Made by a program: the position numbers and the translations under genes | In this document: positions 38,111 through 52,714 of the stretch, piece after piece | Position numbering within the stretch: the stretch's first letter is position 1 | Layout: every line of letters starts with the position of its first letter | Assembly (NCBI GenBank): GCA_014706295.1 | Contig: JACSVZ010000002.1 | Location: forward strand, 15,856,494 to 15,920,493 | Direction: 5' to 3' | Origin: Lycocorax pyrrhopterus obiensis | Lineage: Eukaryota > Chordata > Aves > Passeriformes > Paradisaeidae | DNA: 64,000 nucleotides | The notes under the pieces: generated by a model | Told to the model about the DNA's origin: nothing | Databases searched by the model: none | Seen by the model: the letters and a program-made list of their open reading frames with translations, nothing else

Positions 38111-38119
38111 GACACACAT

Positions 38120-39075
38120 GAAGGAGACGGCCCGAGCCCGGCCGGCCCCGCGGCGGCCCAGCCCGGCTCCCGCAGCCCCGCACCCAGCCCCGCAGCCGCC
38201 GCCCGGCCGGCAGCACCGCGGATGCTCCGGGGACAGGCCTGTCTCCTGTGCTGCTGCATTTGGGAGAGTCAGTCTGGATCTGACTGCTCCCAGGGTCCCA
38301 GAGTCCTCCTTTCCCTTTCCCTAGGAGACTCCCGCGTCTGTAAATTCTCGGTGTGTTGATCGTCATTGTGCGCTCAAAGTCACGCGCTGGGCACCAAATC
38401 CCTCGGCCAGGGCCAAACGTCGTCCTGTCCCGTGGCAGGACAGGCTCAGCCCCAACCCCCTAACCTTCAGCCCTTCCCTGCAGACACCCTCTCTGCCACC
38501 GCAGCCTCTGCCTCGCAGCTCCCCGGTGCCGGGGTGCGACTCCCCGGGAGGACAGACGGGATGCTGGCGAGGAGCTCCACCTGCCCTGCGGCTCTGCCAG
38601 GGCACGGTGCAGGTGGTTCGGTATCTCTAACCCTGTGCCCGGCCGGCACGTCCGCTGATCCCGGAGCAGAGCTCACACGGGCTTGAGGCGAGGGATCTGC
38701 ACTGGACACACTCAGCTGCGCCTTCGCCTTGGATTCCTTAGGCACAGAGGCCCCTCGCAGCCCCGGCCGCCGCGGGGTCAGGGAGCCACCAACACCGGGG
38801 CGGGCTTATTGAGCCCTCCTTGAGATTAAGGCAGCTGGGGCCGGCACGGGGCGACAGCCGCAGGGCCGGCCGGAGCCCCGGCGGGGCGCGGCTGCGGGCG
38901 GGCGGCGCTCCCGGCCGCGCTCCCCGGGCCGGCGGCGGCTCAGCGCGGGCACCTCTTGCCCTCTGCCGGCAGAGCCGGCCCTAGCAGGGACAGCCGGGCC
39001 CTTCCCGCGGCGAGGAACCTGTCCCCTGCTAGGTCTGGGCGAAAGGGCGCTGGGTGGAGGTAGGGGAGGACCCGC
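38120..39075. promoter_or_regulatory. Orphan CpG island between BAMBI and WAC
   Basis: Two dense CpG blocks (about 38125-38225 and 38750-39075) lie within generally GC-rich sequence, 5.5-6 kb upstream of BAMBI. No recognisable coding exon is attached. It could be a promoter of a non-coding transcript or a CpG-rich enhancer of BAMBI. The longest open frames here (80-106 codons) look compositional. Confidence 0.6.
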
Positions 39076-42000
39076 CTGCTGCAGGCGTAGCGATGAGTAA
39101 TCCCATCGTCAGAAGAGTAAGAACAGTGTGAGTACACCGGGGCTCACATCATCATCAACCCCAACCACATCCTGCACACAGGAGTTAACATCCAGTATTC
39201 AGCCATCACCTTCTGAAACATCCATGTAAAGGTGTTATATGTCAGAATTTATAAACGGTACCTAAAAAGTCAAGCACCACCCATCAGATCTGAGTTATCA
39301 GGTGTCTAGAGATAAGGTATGGCAAATATTAGGAATTTGCTTTGGATCCCAAGCATGAGAAACCATTAGTTACGTCCTGTCACAGCATAATGTGCACATG
39401 GGGGGAGGAGAGCAGACACTGGACATGGCCAAAAAACCCTGGAAATAGAGCATCACTTTAGCAGGACAGAACATACAGTTCAAGTAAAATTTCTTAAAGA
39501 AAGCTGTAATTTGGATATAGGACATGTAGCAAAACAGTCCTGTTTGCTAGTGAAACCAGAGCCTCTTTTGAATGAGCCTATTGCCTAAGCAAGAGTCTCG
39601 GGCTCATATGTGCACATGCAAGACAGACTATCCACGAGTGTGAACACAAACACCAGTTCCTTGGACGACTTATCCTAATCCTTGGAGGACTTACACCCAG
39701 CAGTCAAACCCTGGGTGCTCTGAAGGGCCTAAGTGCTATGTGAGGCTGTTCTCCACTCTTGCAAATCTATTGTCAGCAGCCCCTTCATCTGTATCTAAAG
39801 CTCTAAAAGCTTTTGATGCAGATAAAGAAACTCTCCAGAGATACATTACTTCATATTAGTCAATATTTATTGCTCAAACTCTATTTTCTGAGTCGCATAT
39901 TTCAGAGGCAAATGCCAGAGACGAGGCAGACAATGAAAGTCAGGAAAGCCTATACACCTTGTAACAGACTGGAGTCTCAGCTACTTAAATAGGCAGCACT
40001 CTGCCAGATTACACCAAGCTCTAGTTCTGACAGACATTTGCAAATACAGTAGAAAAAACTGAAGGCAGAGCTAGATCTCAGAGCAAGGACCAGCAGTTTC
40101 AAGAAGATGGATATGTATCTTAATTAGATTTTAATAGTTCAGCCCCAGAAAGCTGCCATTTGAAATAGAAGGCAGCAGGACATCTAAGGACAGATGTGCA
40201 ATAAGAATAAAACCTTAATTCTCACTTTACCATGGAAAGGAGAAGGGACGAAAGTATTTGTGAGAGGGGACATGAAGAGCTAAGTCAATAAAGGCTGTGG
40301 ACTTGTTTAAATTCTAGCAGCATGGGATGGTGTTCTCCAAAGGGAGAGCATGGAGACTTCCCTGCCCCGGCTCAAGGGCAGGATCAGTAAGTACATCAGA
40401 GACAACTCGTAATTGTGATAACTGTGAGTCAGAATAATTGTAAAAAGGACAAATAACAGGGCAAGGGGAGATGCAGTGAGCTTTGGCAAATATGTAAGAA
40501 GCTGGAGGCATTCAATACCTGGGATGCCAGGCAGGGCAGCATCTGAAGACACAAGTCCACCACCTCTGGTGGGTTTAACCAGGGAGGGTGGAGGTAGTGA
40601 CACCCTCAGCTTTCTACCAGCCCTCCTTGAGGGACTCCCACCCTTGTGACAGGGACTGCAGATGGGATCACCCATCCCTATCATCTGCAGCCTGGCATTG
40701 AAGCACTGAAGGAACTGGTTTGAGCACTCTCTGACTGAGAGGATAATCTCAGGCAGAGGAGGAGGATACACAGCTTGTTGCCAGTAACACCTCAAGAAGC
40801 CACAAGGGTTCATCTGTAGGAGCACTGTGAGATCAAAGGTAGATGAGGCAGAGGAAAGGATGGGTGGAGAGAGCAGTGTTGGCAGAAAGTGATAGCAAGT
40901 GCACCATAAATTCAGATTCCTCACCATCTAGCCTCCAGAGGCACTGAGGGGGCAGGCGGGCTGAGTTCAGAGGGCTGAGAGTCCTGGAAAGGGGAAGAAG
41001 TGCGGCCCCTATGTTTTCATAACCACGAGTGCAAGACATTAGTGTTACACAGGACTAAAACAAAATTGAGAAGCCTCTGAGTGAGAAAGCAGTCCTGATT
41101 ATTCTCAAAGCACCTTTTGTAACAAAGAGTATTATATAGCAGAGTGGGATATTAAATTGAGGTCTTCCCCACAGGTTGCAAGGCAGTAGTGAAACATGAG
41201 AGTTAAACACACTGGAGGTGGGGAGCAGGAGAGTGCTGCCCAGAGCCCCAGAGCCAGAGTGGCTGGGCAGCCACCCCCAAGCCTTGCCCCCAGCCCCCAG
41301 ATTCACATCTCTGCACTGCAGAACAAAACTGGTGCTGCCTCTGCCAGGCTGCCATCCTCTTCTTGTGCCATACCTCCAACATGCTACTCTTCTACTTTTT
41401 TGTGTTCAATGCTTAGGGAGCATTGTTTAGGCATGGAACATGTTTAGGGAGGAATATTTTTTCTTCACTTTGACAGAAAGAAGTTAAAAAAGGAGGTAGT
41501 GAGTGTTGCCATCTGAGACTCAAAGGGAGCTTCAGAGATGAAGTTCCAGGGTACCAACAGCAATGAAGAGACTAAATCATGGCCTTCAGCAAATGTATCA
41601 GTCTGCCACAGACTGTGAACAGTCTGGCCAACTGCTTTGTCTTATCTTTGTTGCCTTGGATGCTCATGGCAGTGCAGTGCTGCCTGTGGCTGCTGCAGCC
41701 CCGTCTGGCACACGCCCCTCTCCCAGCAGCGCATCTATGACCACCTCCTTTTTTAATCAATTCAGTCATAACCTAGTTTTCACTTTTATCTTCACTATCG
41801 AGTCCTAATGAAGCAAAATTCTATCAATCTCTCTAAAGACACATTCAGACTGATATTAAGTGTGTCTCTTTAAGTCTGCATCGAGAGCCTGGCAGGAAGA
41901 TTGATAAGGCATAGAATGTCCCTTTCCCTCCTAAGGGCAGATTTTAAAAGCATCTCGTTCTGACCGTGGGGATAACACAAGGGCTGGTATTAGGAGTTAA

Positions 42001-45000
42001 GAGAAACTGCTGCTGGACACTTAGCAACTGAATGGCTATTAGCATGATGGAAATCAGACACAGCAATCTGTGTTAATTAGTATCCCTGTTGTTAACCCTA
42101 GATACATGCATTTCTAAATAAATACAGATAATATTCATCTGAATTGCATTCCCATGAATAAAACTGGACTCGAGCTCTGTGCCAAAGGTAGGTACCTGTC
42201 CTTCAAGATGCTGTTTTCAGAGCAGGGCTGGCAGAGAGGGACATTGGCAGCAACTCTGCCCCTGTGCTACGTCCAGCCAGGACCATTTCATTTAACCCAA
42301 TCTCTTTGCCTTTCCCAAAACCCTCAGGTTAAAACAACATTGGCTAATTCATGACACAAATGCCAACTGAAACATTTCCATTTCCAGTAGCAGGAGGTAA
42401 CACTTAATTCAGGTCTGAGGAGCCTGGTGCAGGATTTCTCTGCCTGTCCACTGGCAGCTCTGCCTGTCCAAATGGTGAGGAGCTGAGAGTAACTACCCAC
42501 CAGCTTCACTGGGCTGCTGGGCACCCGTGTACATGTCTGCTCTTCACTTATGTTCAGAACCAAAGCTGGTCAAGATCATCCCTACTAACATGCTCTTCAA
42601 GCCTCTCCCCAAAAACTGAACTTCCCTTTACCCTTCACTCACACATTTTTTGCTCTACTTACACATGAAGCTAGAAATCAGCAACAGCGAGAAGAATTGA
42701 GCTGTTGAACAAAGTGAAGTGGAGTGAAAACTGGCCAAAATGGAGAGGAGTCCAAAAAGCTAGCAGGGAAGAAGGATGAGAAATGAGCCACCCAAGTGAA
42801 GAGCAGTGAGCAGATCTGAGCACAAACCCCACAGTGAGAAAAGCTGGTCCTGGCACTCTGCTGAGGGAACAAGGGGTAATGTGCCAGGAAAAAGAGATGT
42901 GGTAATGAAGGCCAAGGACATGCTGACTGACAGGCACTGGCACTGCCAAACACCCACGTGTGAAAAATTGTCCTCACTGTCCCCTCTACTGGTTTGCAAC
43001 TTGACAAGCCTAGGAGCTCAGCTGGCACTGAGGAGGTGCTTGGAAAAACTGGGGACAAGGAGTAGGTACAGGGGGCGCACAAAGATGAGGTGCACCTGAA
43101 ATTTGAGGAGCAGGTATTTGGCAGGAGGACAGAAGCCTTCAGGGACACTGTGTAGGACAGTGCTGTCAGGATCCCTCTCTCAGCGGAGAGGGCCCCTCTA
43201 CATCAATCTTGGCAAATCTGCAACAGCGCTCATACTTTCATTCTTAAAATCTAGTACCTTGCTCCAGAAACAGATCATTATTTCCAGCATGCCAAGCTCA
43301 GAATTTTTCACTCTGCCCAGAAAACAATTCTCCCCGTGGCCTACTCCATCTCTGACTGTCCTGCAGGAGCACTTGTGTGAGGAATATCTCACCGTGGCTG
43401 ACTGAGTTTTTCCTTTCTGATTTCAATGATGTAATTAGGAAAGCACAAATGACGTGTTTTTTTGAGAAGGCATGCTCATTCCATCTTTGCTGGCACATCT
43501 GGAGCAGTCCTTTTCACTACATTTGTGTCAGAGATTTACTTCATTTGTGTTGAAAGAAGGGGTTGTCAGAAATCTGAAAATGGAAACTGAGCCAGGGTCC
43601 TACCTTAATCCTTAAAACTACACAGCTGCCTCAGACTCCCTCACACAGATTGCTTAAAAATATGGTGGTATGCAATGCCTTATCGCCATCAACCAGCAGG
43701 GATTGGCAAATAGTGTGTCAGGAGATACCTTCAGCTAATAAAACATGTTTCTTCCAGAAGATCCCTAAAGCCCAGTGTTAAAAACAGTCAGCAAAAATGA
43801 TTAATTCTCATGATATTTGATTAAAAGACCTGCATTTTCTCAACTGTGGTACAGGTGATGATCCTGAATAGAAATGTACATGCCAATTCTGAAGCAAGAG
43901 AAATAAATGTTAATTGATTCTCTATAAATTGGGAGACACATAACTCTGTCACGAGCCCCCATGGCTCTTATCACAACATTAAACTTCGCTGGACCATTAC
44001 CAGAAACAATCCTACAGCTGATTCAGAAAGCAGAATAACTCATTCATGAGCTTCTTATTTCCTCCAAACTCAATAATTAAGACTGGGATCCTTCAGGGGA
44101 ATTTAATGGTGATAAGCTCCCATTTGCCAGAGAAACACTCATATATTACCATAGGGTGATGGTTACAAACCAGGTCTGAATGTGGTGGGCACGGGAAGCA
44201 GAGCAAGTTGTCAGTAAAAGCTGTGCAGCACCTACAGCCAGAATGAGTCGGTGAATTTGCACACCCAGCAGTTAACACTCATTCAAGTATCCCCAGCGGA
44301 AAAAATCACACTTACTTCAACAGATGGTTTTCCCTCAGCAGAAGGCAGTGTCCTGTGGACAGTGCTCCACTGCAGGGGTCCAGTCGACCTCCACACAAAA
44401 GACCTTCTCTTTGCCTGGCTTTCCCTTGAACAGTGCCCTTACAGAAAAATCTTTAGGAAATACTAGGCTGTAGAAATCATCAGAGACCACCCTGTTTGAC
44501 CCTTTAAGAATAGATGAAAGGAACAGAAATTAACCATATTTCTCAGTCGATCTTCAGAAGTATTCAATTATGCAAAGTGCTGCCCTACCCCATGCTAGAC
44601 TCTTGCTCCAGTACATAAAATAACGTGTGAGGCTTGTTCAGCATCCAAAATTGAAGTCATCAAGTTCTACAGATGTTGAAAGTTTGTGTATAATCGTCCA
44701 GAAAGGACAAGGAAAGAGCTGCAGGCAACTATATAAAGTATCATGGCATACATAATCACTTCAGAACCAAAGAAAAATAAGAGTTGACTAAAATAACCCA
44801 ACATACTGCAGTCAGAGCTGCTTATTCCTTGTCCTACCTGCCAAGGACACAGAAAAACTTGTGCTTCTAGCAACAGCCCTCTATATATTTGAAGATATTG
44901 CATATCCCCTCTTTCAGCCTTAGGCTGCCCCAGGCTAAGCTACCCGTTTTTTCAGCCCTCTCTGTCACATCATGTTTTGGAGATCATTGTCCTTGTTCTC

Positions 45001-48000
45001 CAAAATCTTTCCAAAGTGCAGTCTACAAATACAGACTCCACACTACACCTCAGACCCTCCTTGCCTGATTTTGCAGACTGGAACGTAGCATATACCTCTG
45101 AATTTGCTGGTTTTCTGCAACAGCAACACACTGAATCATATCCTGAACTGATCTCCAAAAGGAAGAAGTTAATCTCCCTGTAGCAAATTTCGAGGCTACT
45201 CCAGAGGACTAGCTAATGCAGTCCAAATATCAATGCAGGAGGTAACTGCTGGCTGGGAAGGGAGTTTGGGAAAGCTGGCATCGGACAAGGTGTGTCTGAC
45301 AGATGCACTGCCAGTACCAGTTTCAGCTTGTGAGATCCAGATGGACTCTCAGACACCTTCCAAAGGGCTGCTCCCCAGCAGCTGCTCCCCAGACATGTTC
45401 CTGCAGTGGGCTCTCCTCTGTGCACAGTTGTTCTTTTCACCAAGGAGTTTCATCCCATGTTTTTTCAGAAAAAATGCTTTTCACTTTTGTACACTCCTAC
45501 CTTGTGAAAGAAGCTATTACATTGTAGCCAGTGTCACCTCTTACTGCTTTTTCTTTCCTTGGTCCATTGTTGCTGGAACAAGATTTTTGGCATTCTTGGG
45601 ACTTATATTTCAATTATATAGTTAAAGTATTTACCAGTTGTACTTAACTCCCTTTTCCTTCAGGCTTCCTCCTTGAAATTACCTTCTAATTCTGATTTTA
45701 CTCAAGACTTTTGTCTATAGTTTGCTCTTCTCTCACTTTGTATTCCAGAACAGTAAATACATTACCTTTTATCTTCATAGTCAACATGTTTCGCTTTACT
45801 GGTTAGACTCAAACCTAGAATTTACCTTTTTTAATTACTTTTTATATATATAAAGAAGGTGAAAAAAATAATTTTCCATCTCATTCATATAAGTAGGAAT
45901 AGACACATATATTTATGAAACTCATTATGGCAACAAGTGCTGGAATTTCTCGCCAGTCTGCATCCCACTCATCCTTTCCCAGCAGATGTGCAGATGATTA
46001 TAGCCGTGACCGCCTGTCACGCTCTGTGCTTTGGATGACATTGCTGGATGCTGAAAGGCTGCCTGGTCCACCTGATTTTCCTACTACAGAACCCTGCAGG
46101 AACATGTGCAGCCACAGTGCTCCTTCCTTCCCTGTCATCGTCACTGACAGAGCCAGTAACTCCTGGGAAAGCCTTCGCCTCTTCTTTAGTGCAACAGCCC
46201 CAGATCACGCAGCAGTGGAGGCTTATGGTGTTTCTTTCTGCACTGATGGTGTTCAGTCCCCACTTCATGTTTGGGCAAGGATCTAGTCAACCTTTCCTAC
46301 TAAGGAACAAGTGACCAACTTCCCTTTGCACAACAGCATTCCCTCTCTCATTAGCACTGTTGCTGCAAACCTTCAGCTTCTCAGCTTTTGCATTTTCAGG
46401 CCTCTGCATCCACTCTATCTGGGCCTGTGGAATGACAATCCTTCCTCCACCTGACTTTTCCTCACCCAGCTCTTGCAGTCTGCTTCCGCAGAAGTTTCCC
46501 CAGAACTATTCTCCCCACTGGAGGATGTTGTCCTCCTCACCCTCACCAGGAGAAAAACGTGGAGTTCAGTCCTTGGCAACCCAGCCCAGGATCCAGGCTG
46601 AAACATGGCAGGTTTGTGGTGACCATGTGGGCCTGGCCCTCACAGGTCAAAGTATGTTTGGGTTCCATCAGCACAGTTCCATCATTCCTGCCTCTCAGGC
46701 TGTGTCCCAGCCCAGCTGTTAGCCATGTAAAATTCTCCCTTGTTACCCCCTATTCACTCACAGATGCTGGGGCTGGGGGTTCACAGGCTCTCTCCCAGTC
46801 CAGCTGCCTCCTGCTCTCTTACTGGGTTACAAAAAGAGGGCAGAGATGCTGCTTCTCATTAAACTGATGTAGCTGAGGAAGCAGCAGCAGATGGCTCTGG
46901 CTGGAGGGATTATGTGGCTGTGCTGGGATTCCCTATAAATTCATCTCAGTCAGACCAGTTTTCTCATGATTTGAAAAGGCTGAATGACTCCTAAAGCAGG
47001 TGAGGAGGAGGAGTGGCATTAGAGTCACAGCAAATGCCCTTCATTAGCTTCTGAGCAAGGGCGTTGTTTCTGGCTACCAGTGCAGCTTGTCTCACGACAA
47101 CAGAAATGAGGCTGACTGCACCAATTCTAGACAGCAGCTCTTTTCACTACAAGATTGCTTTGTCAGAAGGAGAGCCAAGATTCACCTAGGTGAGCTGGTG
47201 TCTCCTCTAAGTAGGCACCTGCACTATGTAAGAGAAGCCCAGCATTTGAGAGACCTGTTTTTTCCTCAGTGTGCATAGATACCATTGGCTTTGGTAGCTG
47301 TTAGTATGTGTGTTAGGCATCAAAAACCCTAATATTCAAAAGGAGTCAGGTAAAAGTTTTCAGCTGTGTTATTTTAGCTATTTTTCTTACCATTTATCTT
47401 CAATATCTCTGAAAACATAATGAGGTTGGTTCTTTCTATGTTGAATGTTATGAAAGAGATGGTAACTATGTCCCCCTATTTTTTTACAATCTATGCTCCA
47501 GACAGCTTATATTTTAACATACTACAGGCCACCAAGTTTCTCCAGTCTCAGAAGGGCTGGGTTAAGATCAAGGTTATACTTCTCTAGCCCAAATGTGCAC
47601 AGGTGGCTACCAAAACAGGGCCATTCCCAAAGTTTATCAGTTGATGCCTTAAATTCTCGTCCAAAGAATCAGGAATAAATAACTCAAGTTTGTGTCTCCT
47701 CTCAATGTTGAAAGAAGTGTTCCTATGTATATAAGTCAAGAGATTTCTGCAAGCCTACATATTTTTTGACATCTCCAGAAACACTTCGGAATTTGCATTT
47801 TTTTTTTTTTAACTTTTAACATTTTGCAGTGGGCATCTGCACCATGGTACCTCAATGGCAGGACCTGGGAAAGGCTGAGCCCTCAGAGGCAGGGGCTGCT
47901 GGGGAGTGGGGGTGTGATAGGAAAGGGAAGTAAGTTTGTAGAGGTGTCACTGATGGGTAACTTAGATAAAGCAGTGTAGGCATGAGGGGATCAGCATGCC

Positions 48001-51000
48001 TAGGTCAGAAAATCTATCCCAAAATTCATTACTTAGATGCATGCAAATGATAGAGGGAATTTTAGACAAGCTAATTCACCTAATATACTAAATTGTTGCA
48101 GATAGAGGTTCAAACTGATTAATAATCAAGCTAAGATACCTAGTTTCCTCTTTCTTTTCTCAGTACTTCTAGTGGCTGTCAGTGCATCTTGTTTTACAAC
48201 ATACTGGCTGTGAAGTGAGAGGGTTATTTCCTAATTTCAGAAATGCTCCAAATACTTTTTGGGACTCAGAAACAATTATTTCCTATTCTCAACTAAGGTT
48301 ATGAGGACCATTCCCGTAATTTCTCCCAAATCTAGGCGAGTTTTCACTCAGCCTGAGTACTGATCAACTGTTGGCACAGCCTAAACCCACAGAAGACATT
48401 GTGACCCTTTCAGCTGCGGGGCTACATTTGACCCATGAATGAGCAAGTAAGGAACAGGATCTCCACCCAGGTCACACCCAGGGAAATGTATTCTTAGTGT
48501 GAGATATGGGTTTGTGGTACAGAGGAGGTATTTTGGCAGAGAAACCAGCCTGTGTCCAAGCATATTTGGGAAGTCAAATATACAGGAGCCAAGTCTCAGT
48601 TCTCACATTAAAAGCAATCAATTAGGTTCTTAATCATCTCATTGCAACATTCTGTTTATGCTGCCAAGCTGGACTGGTCAAGAGAATTTGTTTTCTCTCC
48701 AGTATAGCCCAGGACTAGCATAACAGGCTAGAAAATCCCACATCTTGTGGGAGCTGCCAGGGCCTCTTCCTTTGTGAAGTCAGAAAGATGACAAATCAGG
48801 GCAGAGAGCAGAGCAAAGAGAATGGGCAGTCACAGCATTCCCATTCTCTTGTCCAAATTGTCTGCCTCCCAAATTGCAAAGGCCAGAAATAAAATGAACT
48901 TACACAACCCTATGAGAAGCAAGGGACACTCAGGCAGAAATGCAGAGGAGAGCTGGTGTCATGGAGCAACAAGCTGTGCTAAATGAGAAGATGCATCCAG
49001 GAAAACAAAGCTGACTGGCAAGGTCCAAGGGAACTATCTTGCTTTGTACCCAGTAGGGATATTAATCAAAAACACTTTCAAAAGCACATATTAACCTCCC
49101 TTCAAGAAACGAGGAATCCCCACAAAACTGCTCTCCCCCATGAACAGAAGCACTTTGTGAAAATGTCTCTGGGATTCACAGCCTGCAGTCCCCCTTGCTC
49201 ACCAGCTTTGCACTGGGAGTGCACCTCCAGCAAGTGCCAGCAGGAGCCAGGGCCTTCCCAGCAGAGGCTGAGCACTGCCACACTCTGCTTCCAAGTTCTA
49301 GGTTCTAAGCACCTAAGAATTCAAGTTCTCAATGCACAGAATGTTTTTGGCACAGGCCTTTTGCCACTGCAAAAAGCAGTATTGTGTGAATCATCACTAT
49401 AAGCATCGATTTAAAAAAATTAAATGAACCTGATTGCAAAATTATGCCAAAGGAAAGAGAGATTTTCTTTCTTAGGTGGTGTTGCTATGAGTAGAGCTCT
49501 TATTGAAAAAAAAACATGTGGAAGAAAGTAGCTTTGGAGCCTGACCCTGGAAGGCCCAAAGTAGCGTCACCTCTCCTCAAAGCTGAGTGATAAGCCATAG
49601 CCTTAGTAAATGGCACTTTGATCAAAAGTTATTCCTGTGTCTCTAGATACCCTCAACCCCCCAGTATATTCTCTCATGGTCAGAAACTATGAGCTTCACA
49701 TCACTGTTTTTTGGCATGGCACCTCTCTAAAGAAACAGGTTGCAGCTGTACCCAAGCATTTGGCTTAGCTCAGCACAGCAGGAGATGCTGGAAGCAGGGG
49801 GTTAACATGTTGGAGTAACCACAGCCCTTCAACTTCCCCTTGCAGTCAAACTCAGAACCTGCCAAGTGCTGCGTTCCAATAAAATGCAACTCACACAATC
49901 TGTAAGTGCAATAAAATAGCTGTTAACAATTCTGTAACTCTCCCTCTTTTAGCTTGTAAAAGCCTGAAGGTCAGCTGGAAGTCAAGATACATTTCTTTGG
50001 AAAGAGGGCAGGCCAACCGGGGGTGACCAGTTCCTGTCCTTTTGCCTCCTCCTCTGGGGTTTCTGAAGGGCAAGCACTGTGCCTGGAGGGGGTCTTCTGC
50101 CTTATTCCCTCTACAGGGGAGCAAACAGGGCAGAAGGGTGTGGCCAAAGGGGAGCAGGTACCAGAGGACCTTGCCATCCCAGGGCACCTCAGCTCTGCCT
50201 TTCATCAGCAGTGGCACTGAGTGAACATCTCCGTTCGGTCGTTTGGGGGAAACGAGCTGATGTTTCCCCTTCTCTGGACTTGACACTGCAGACTCTCAGG
50301 ACCATGGAGTAAAAAGAGAAGCAATTTAAAATCCTGTCCCTCTAGGAAGGAGCAAGACTTTAAATCACCTGGTGACCTCCAGGCTGCTGAGGTTTGGGGC
50401 TAGGTATGCAAACCCAAACACAGTGCTCCTGCAGTCATGTATGTTGAAATTTAGGGTCACCGATCAAGGGACCAAAGAGGCTCTGCTGCGTACGAGAGTG
50501 GGGAAGTGGGACGGGTGCAGAGGAAGAGCAAGGGTAAGGGAGGCAGAAAAAAATCATCACCATTCCCTCATCACAAGACACTTCATTTCTAGTTTGGCAA
50601 ATCAAGTGAATTTACTTGTCATCTCTAGGGTCAAAAGCCTCCTCATTTAATCACTGAGATTTGGAGGGACAGAATGTGCCAACACTTAGAGTAAAAACAA
50701 CCAATATGAAAACAATGTTTTCCCCAGTAATTTCCCAGTTGTGTCCGTCCCCAAGTCTGTAAAATTCTTGAAAGAACATCCAGACAGGCCAGACAGGGGG
50801 CTGAGCCACACTGCCGGAGCAGCACTGGTGAAAGCTGCAGTCGTTGCAAAATGGCATAATCCACTTCTGTTAATTACCAGTTGCGAGAGCAAAGCCTTCA
50901 TGGCTGGATCCTTTTGTTGTTTTAGCAAATGTTATTTAGCTATGTTATTATACTTATATAATATTTTACATTAAAACTCTGATTATTTCAGCTGAGAAAG

Positions 51001-51780
51001 GAGGGACTCAAAAGGGAAAAACAAAGAAGTGCACCAACCTGCGAAACCAGTTCAAACACAGGCTTTAAGATCAAGGATTTTTTCCAGGATGACATAGGAA
51101 TACTCAAATCCCTACCCTTCCTAACAGGCTTTTGCTTGCCATTACTTTATAGTAGCTGAGGCCGGGGTCTTCAGGGGCAGATTTGGATGAGCACTGTGAG
51201 GGAGGAGGAAAGGCGAGGCTGAACACCATCAGCAGGCTGAGTATTGCTCTCCCCTCCAGGTGCTGCGAGCCTGTGTGCACAGAGAAGATCCTAAGGTACA
51301 GACATATCTGCAACACTCACACAGACCAAGTGCCGACCTTTTAATTTTTTTTTTAAATTTCTTTAGAAATTCTATTAGCCAAAACACCTTTGGCAAAAGG
51401 ATACAACAGCAGCTTAGGTAACAGTAAGATGCACCAAAATAATGATGAAACACATTTAATTTTTCACACAGCGTGGTGTCTTCTGTCCAGAATTTATCGG
51501 GGAAAAATCTGGGTCCCTTGGGGATTTGATTACAGGAAACCAGCTGTAGTGCTGGAAGAAGACAGAGCTTTTTCAGAGGGAGCTGGTGGGGTTTATGCCT
51601 GGTCAAGAACTACAAAAGTTCAAATTGGCCTCGAAACTATCTCTGTTCTGCACTCTCGTCTGGGAGACAGCATGGAGATATGGTTAAGGTGTGGGTGGTC
51701 AAGAGCTGGGGAAACAGCACATAAATCCAGAAAACAGCCCCCGGGATGCGCCACGCAAGGCTGGCATCCCATCACCTTCA
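39076..51780. other. Intergenic between BAMBI and WAC, no gene seen
   Basis: There is no recognised repeat or exon. The longest isolated frames are 206 codons (40307-40927, minus) and 156 codons (42678-43148, minus). Neither resembles a family I know. Confidence 0.5.
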
Positions 51781-51900
51781 TCCCCCAGCGTGTGCCTCCC
51801 CCCCGCACTGCTGCTGCCGCCACTGTGGGGAAGACCTCCGGATGAGGTGTATTTTGTCCTGAGCCCGGCGGGATCCCCGCAGCCCCGGTCTCGCCGTGCT

Positions 51901-51956
51901 GGGGCAGCGGGGGGCGGAGGGAGGCGGGGGCGGCGGGGGCGAGGGAGGCGGAGGGA
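51901..51956 (+). other. G-rich tract with G-quadruplex potential
   Basis: Runs of GGGG, GGGGGG, GGG, GGGGG, GGGGG and GGG are separated by short 2-5 nt loops on the plus strand, directly before the minisatellite. The pattern meets the usual G3+N1-7 definition. It is part of a CpG-rich stretch from about 51780 to 52720. Confidence 0.75.
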
Positions 51957-51959
51957 AGT

Positions 51960-52610
51960 GATGGGAATGATGGATGCAGTGGATGCGATGGATGCGGTGG
52001 ATGCGATGAAGACGATGGAGGCGATGAAGGGGATGAAGACGATGGAGGCGATGGAGGCGATGAAGACGATGGAGGCGATGGAGGCGATGGAGGCGATGGA
52101 GACGATGAAGGCGATGGAGGCGATGAAGACGATGGAGGCGATGGAGGCGATGGAGGCGATGGAGATGATGAAGGCGATGGAGGCGATGAAGGGGATGAAG
52201 GCGATGGAGGCAATGGAGGCAGTGGAGGCGATGGAGGCGATGAAGGGGATGAAGACGATGGAGGCGATGGAGGCGGTGGAGGCGATGGAGGTGATGGAGG
52301 CGAGGGAGGCGAGGGAGGCGATGACGATGAAGACGATGAAGGAGATGGAGGCGATGAAGGCGGTGAAGGCGGTGAAGGCGATGGAGGCGATGAAGGAGAT
52401 GGAGGCGATGAAGGCGGTGAAGGCGGTGAAGGCAATGGAGGCGATGAAGGAGACGGAGGCGATGGAGGCGATGGAGGCGATGAAGGGGATGAAGACGATG
52501 AAGGAGATGGAGGCGATGGAGGCGATGAAGGCGGTGAAGGCGGTGAAGGCGATGGAGGCGATGAAGGAGACGGAGGCGATGGAGGCGATGGAGGCGATGG
52601 AGGCGGTGCA
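51960..52610. repeat. 9-bp GC-rich minisatellite (GATGGAGGC and variants), about 650 bp
   Basis: About 70 units of GATGGAGGC, GATGAAGGC, GATGAAGAC, GATGAAGGG and GGTGAAGGC are arranged in higher-order blocks. The plus strand is strongly purine-rich. Because 9 is divisible by 3, several frames stay open on both strands: MEA/MKA on plus, and SPP, IAS and RLH on minus. None resembles a known protein. The 437-codon frame 51691-53004 and the minus-strand frames of 271-353 codons are read as artefacts. Confidence 0.93.
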
Positions 52611-52714
52611 GCCGCCGCTGTCCCGGGGGGGCGCGGACAGAGCCCGCGCGCGCAGCGCCACCAAGCGGCGCCCGGCGGCTCCCGCAGAACGAGAAGGTCC
52701 CAGCGGGAGCGCAG

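Noticed and set aside
40307..40927. 206-codon minus-strand frame
   Set aside because: It has no family resemblance, no clear promoter or splice context, and no sign of coding constraint that I can judge. An untested lineage-specific transcript cannot be excluded.
42678..43148. 156-codon minus-strand frame rich in Ser, Phe and Cys
   Set aside because: Biased composition and no recognised domain. It is probably chance.
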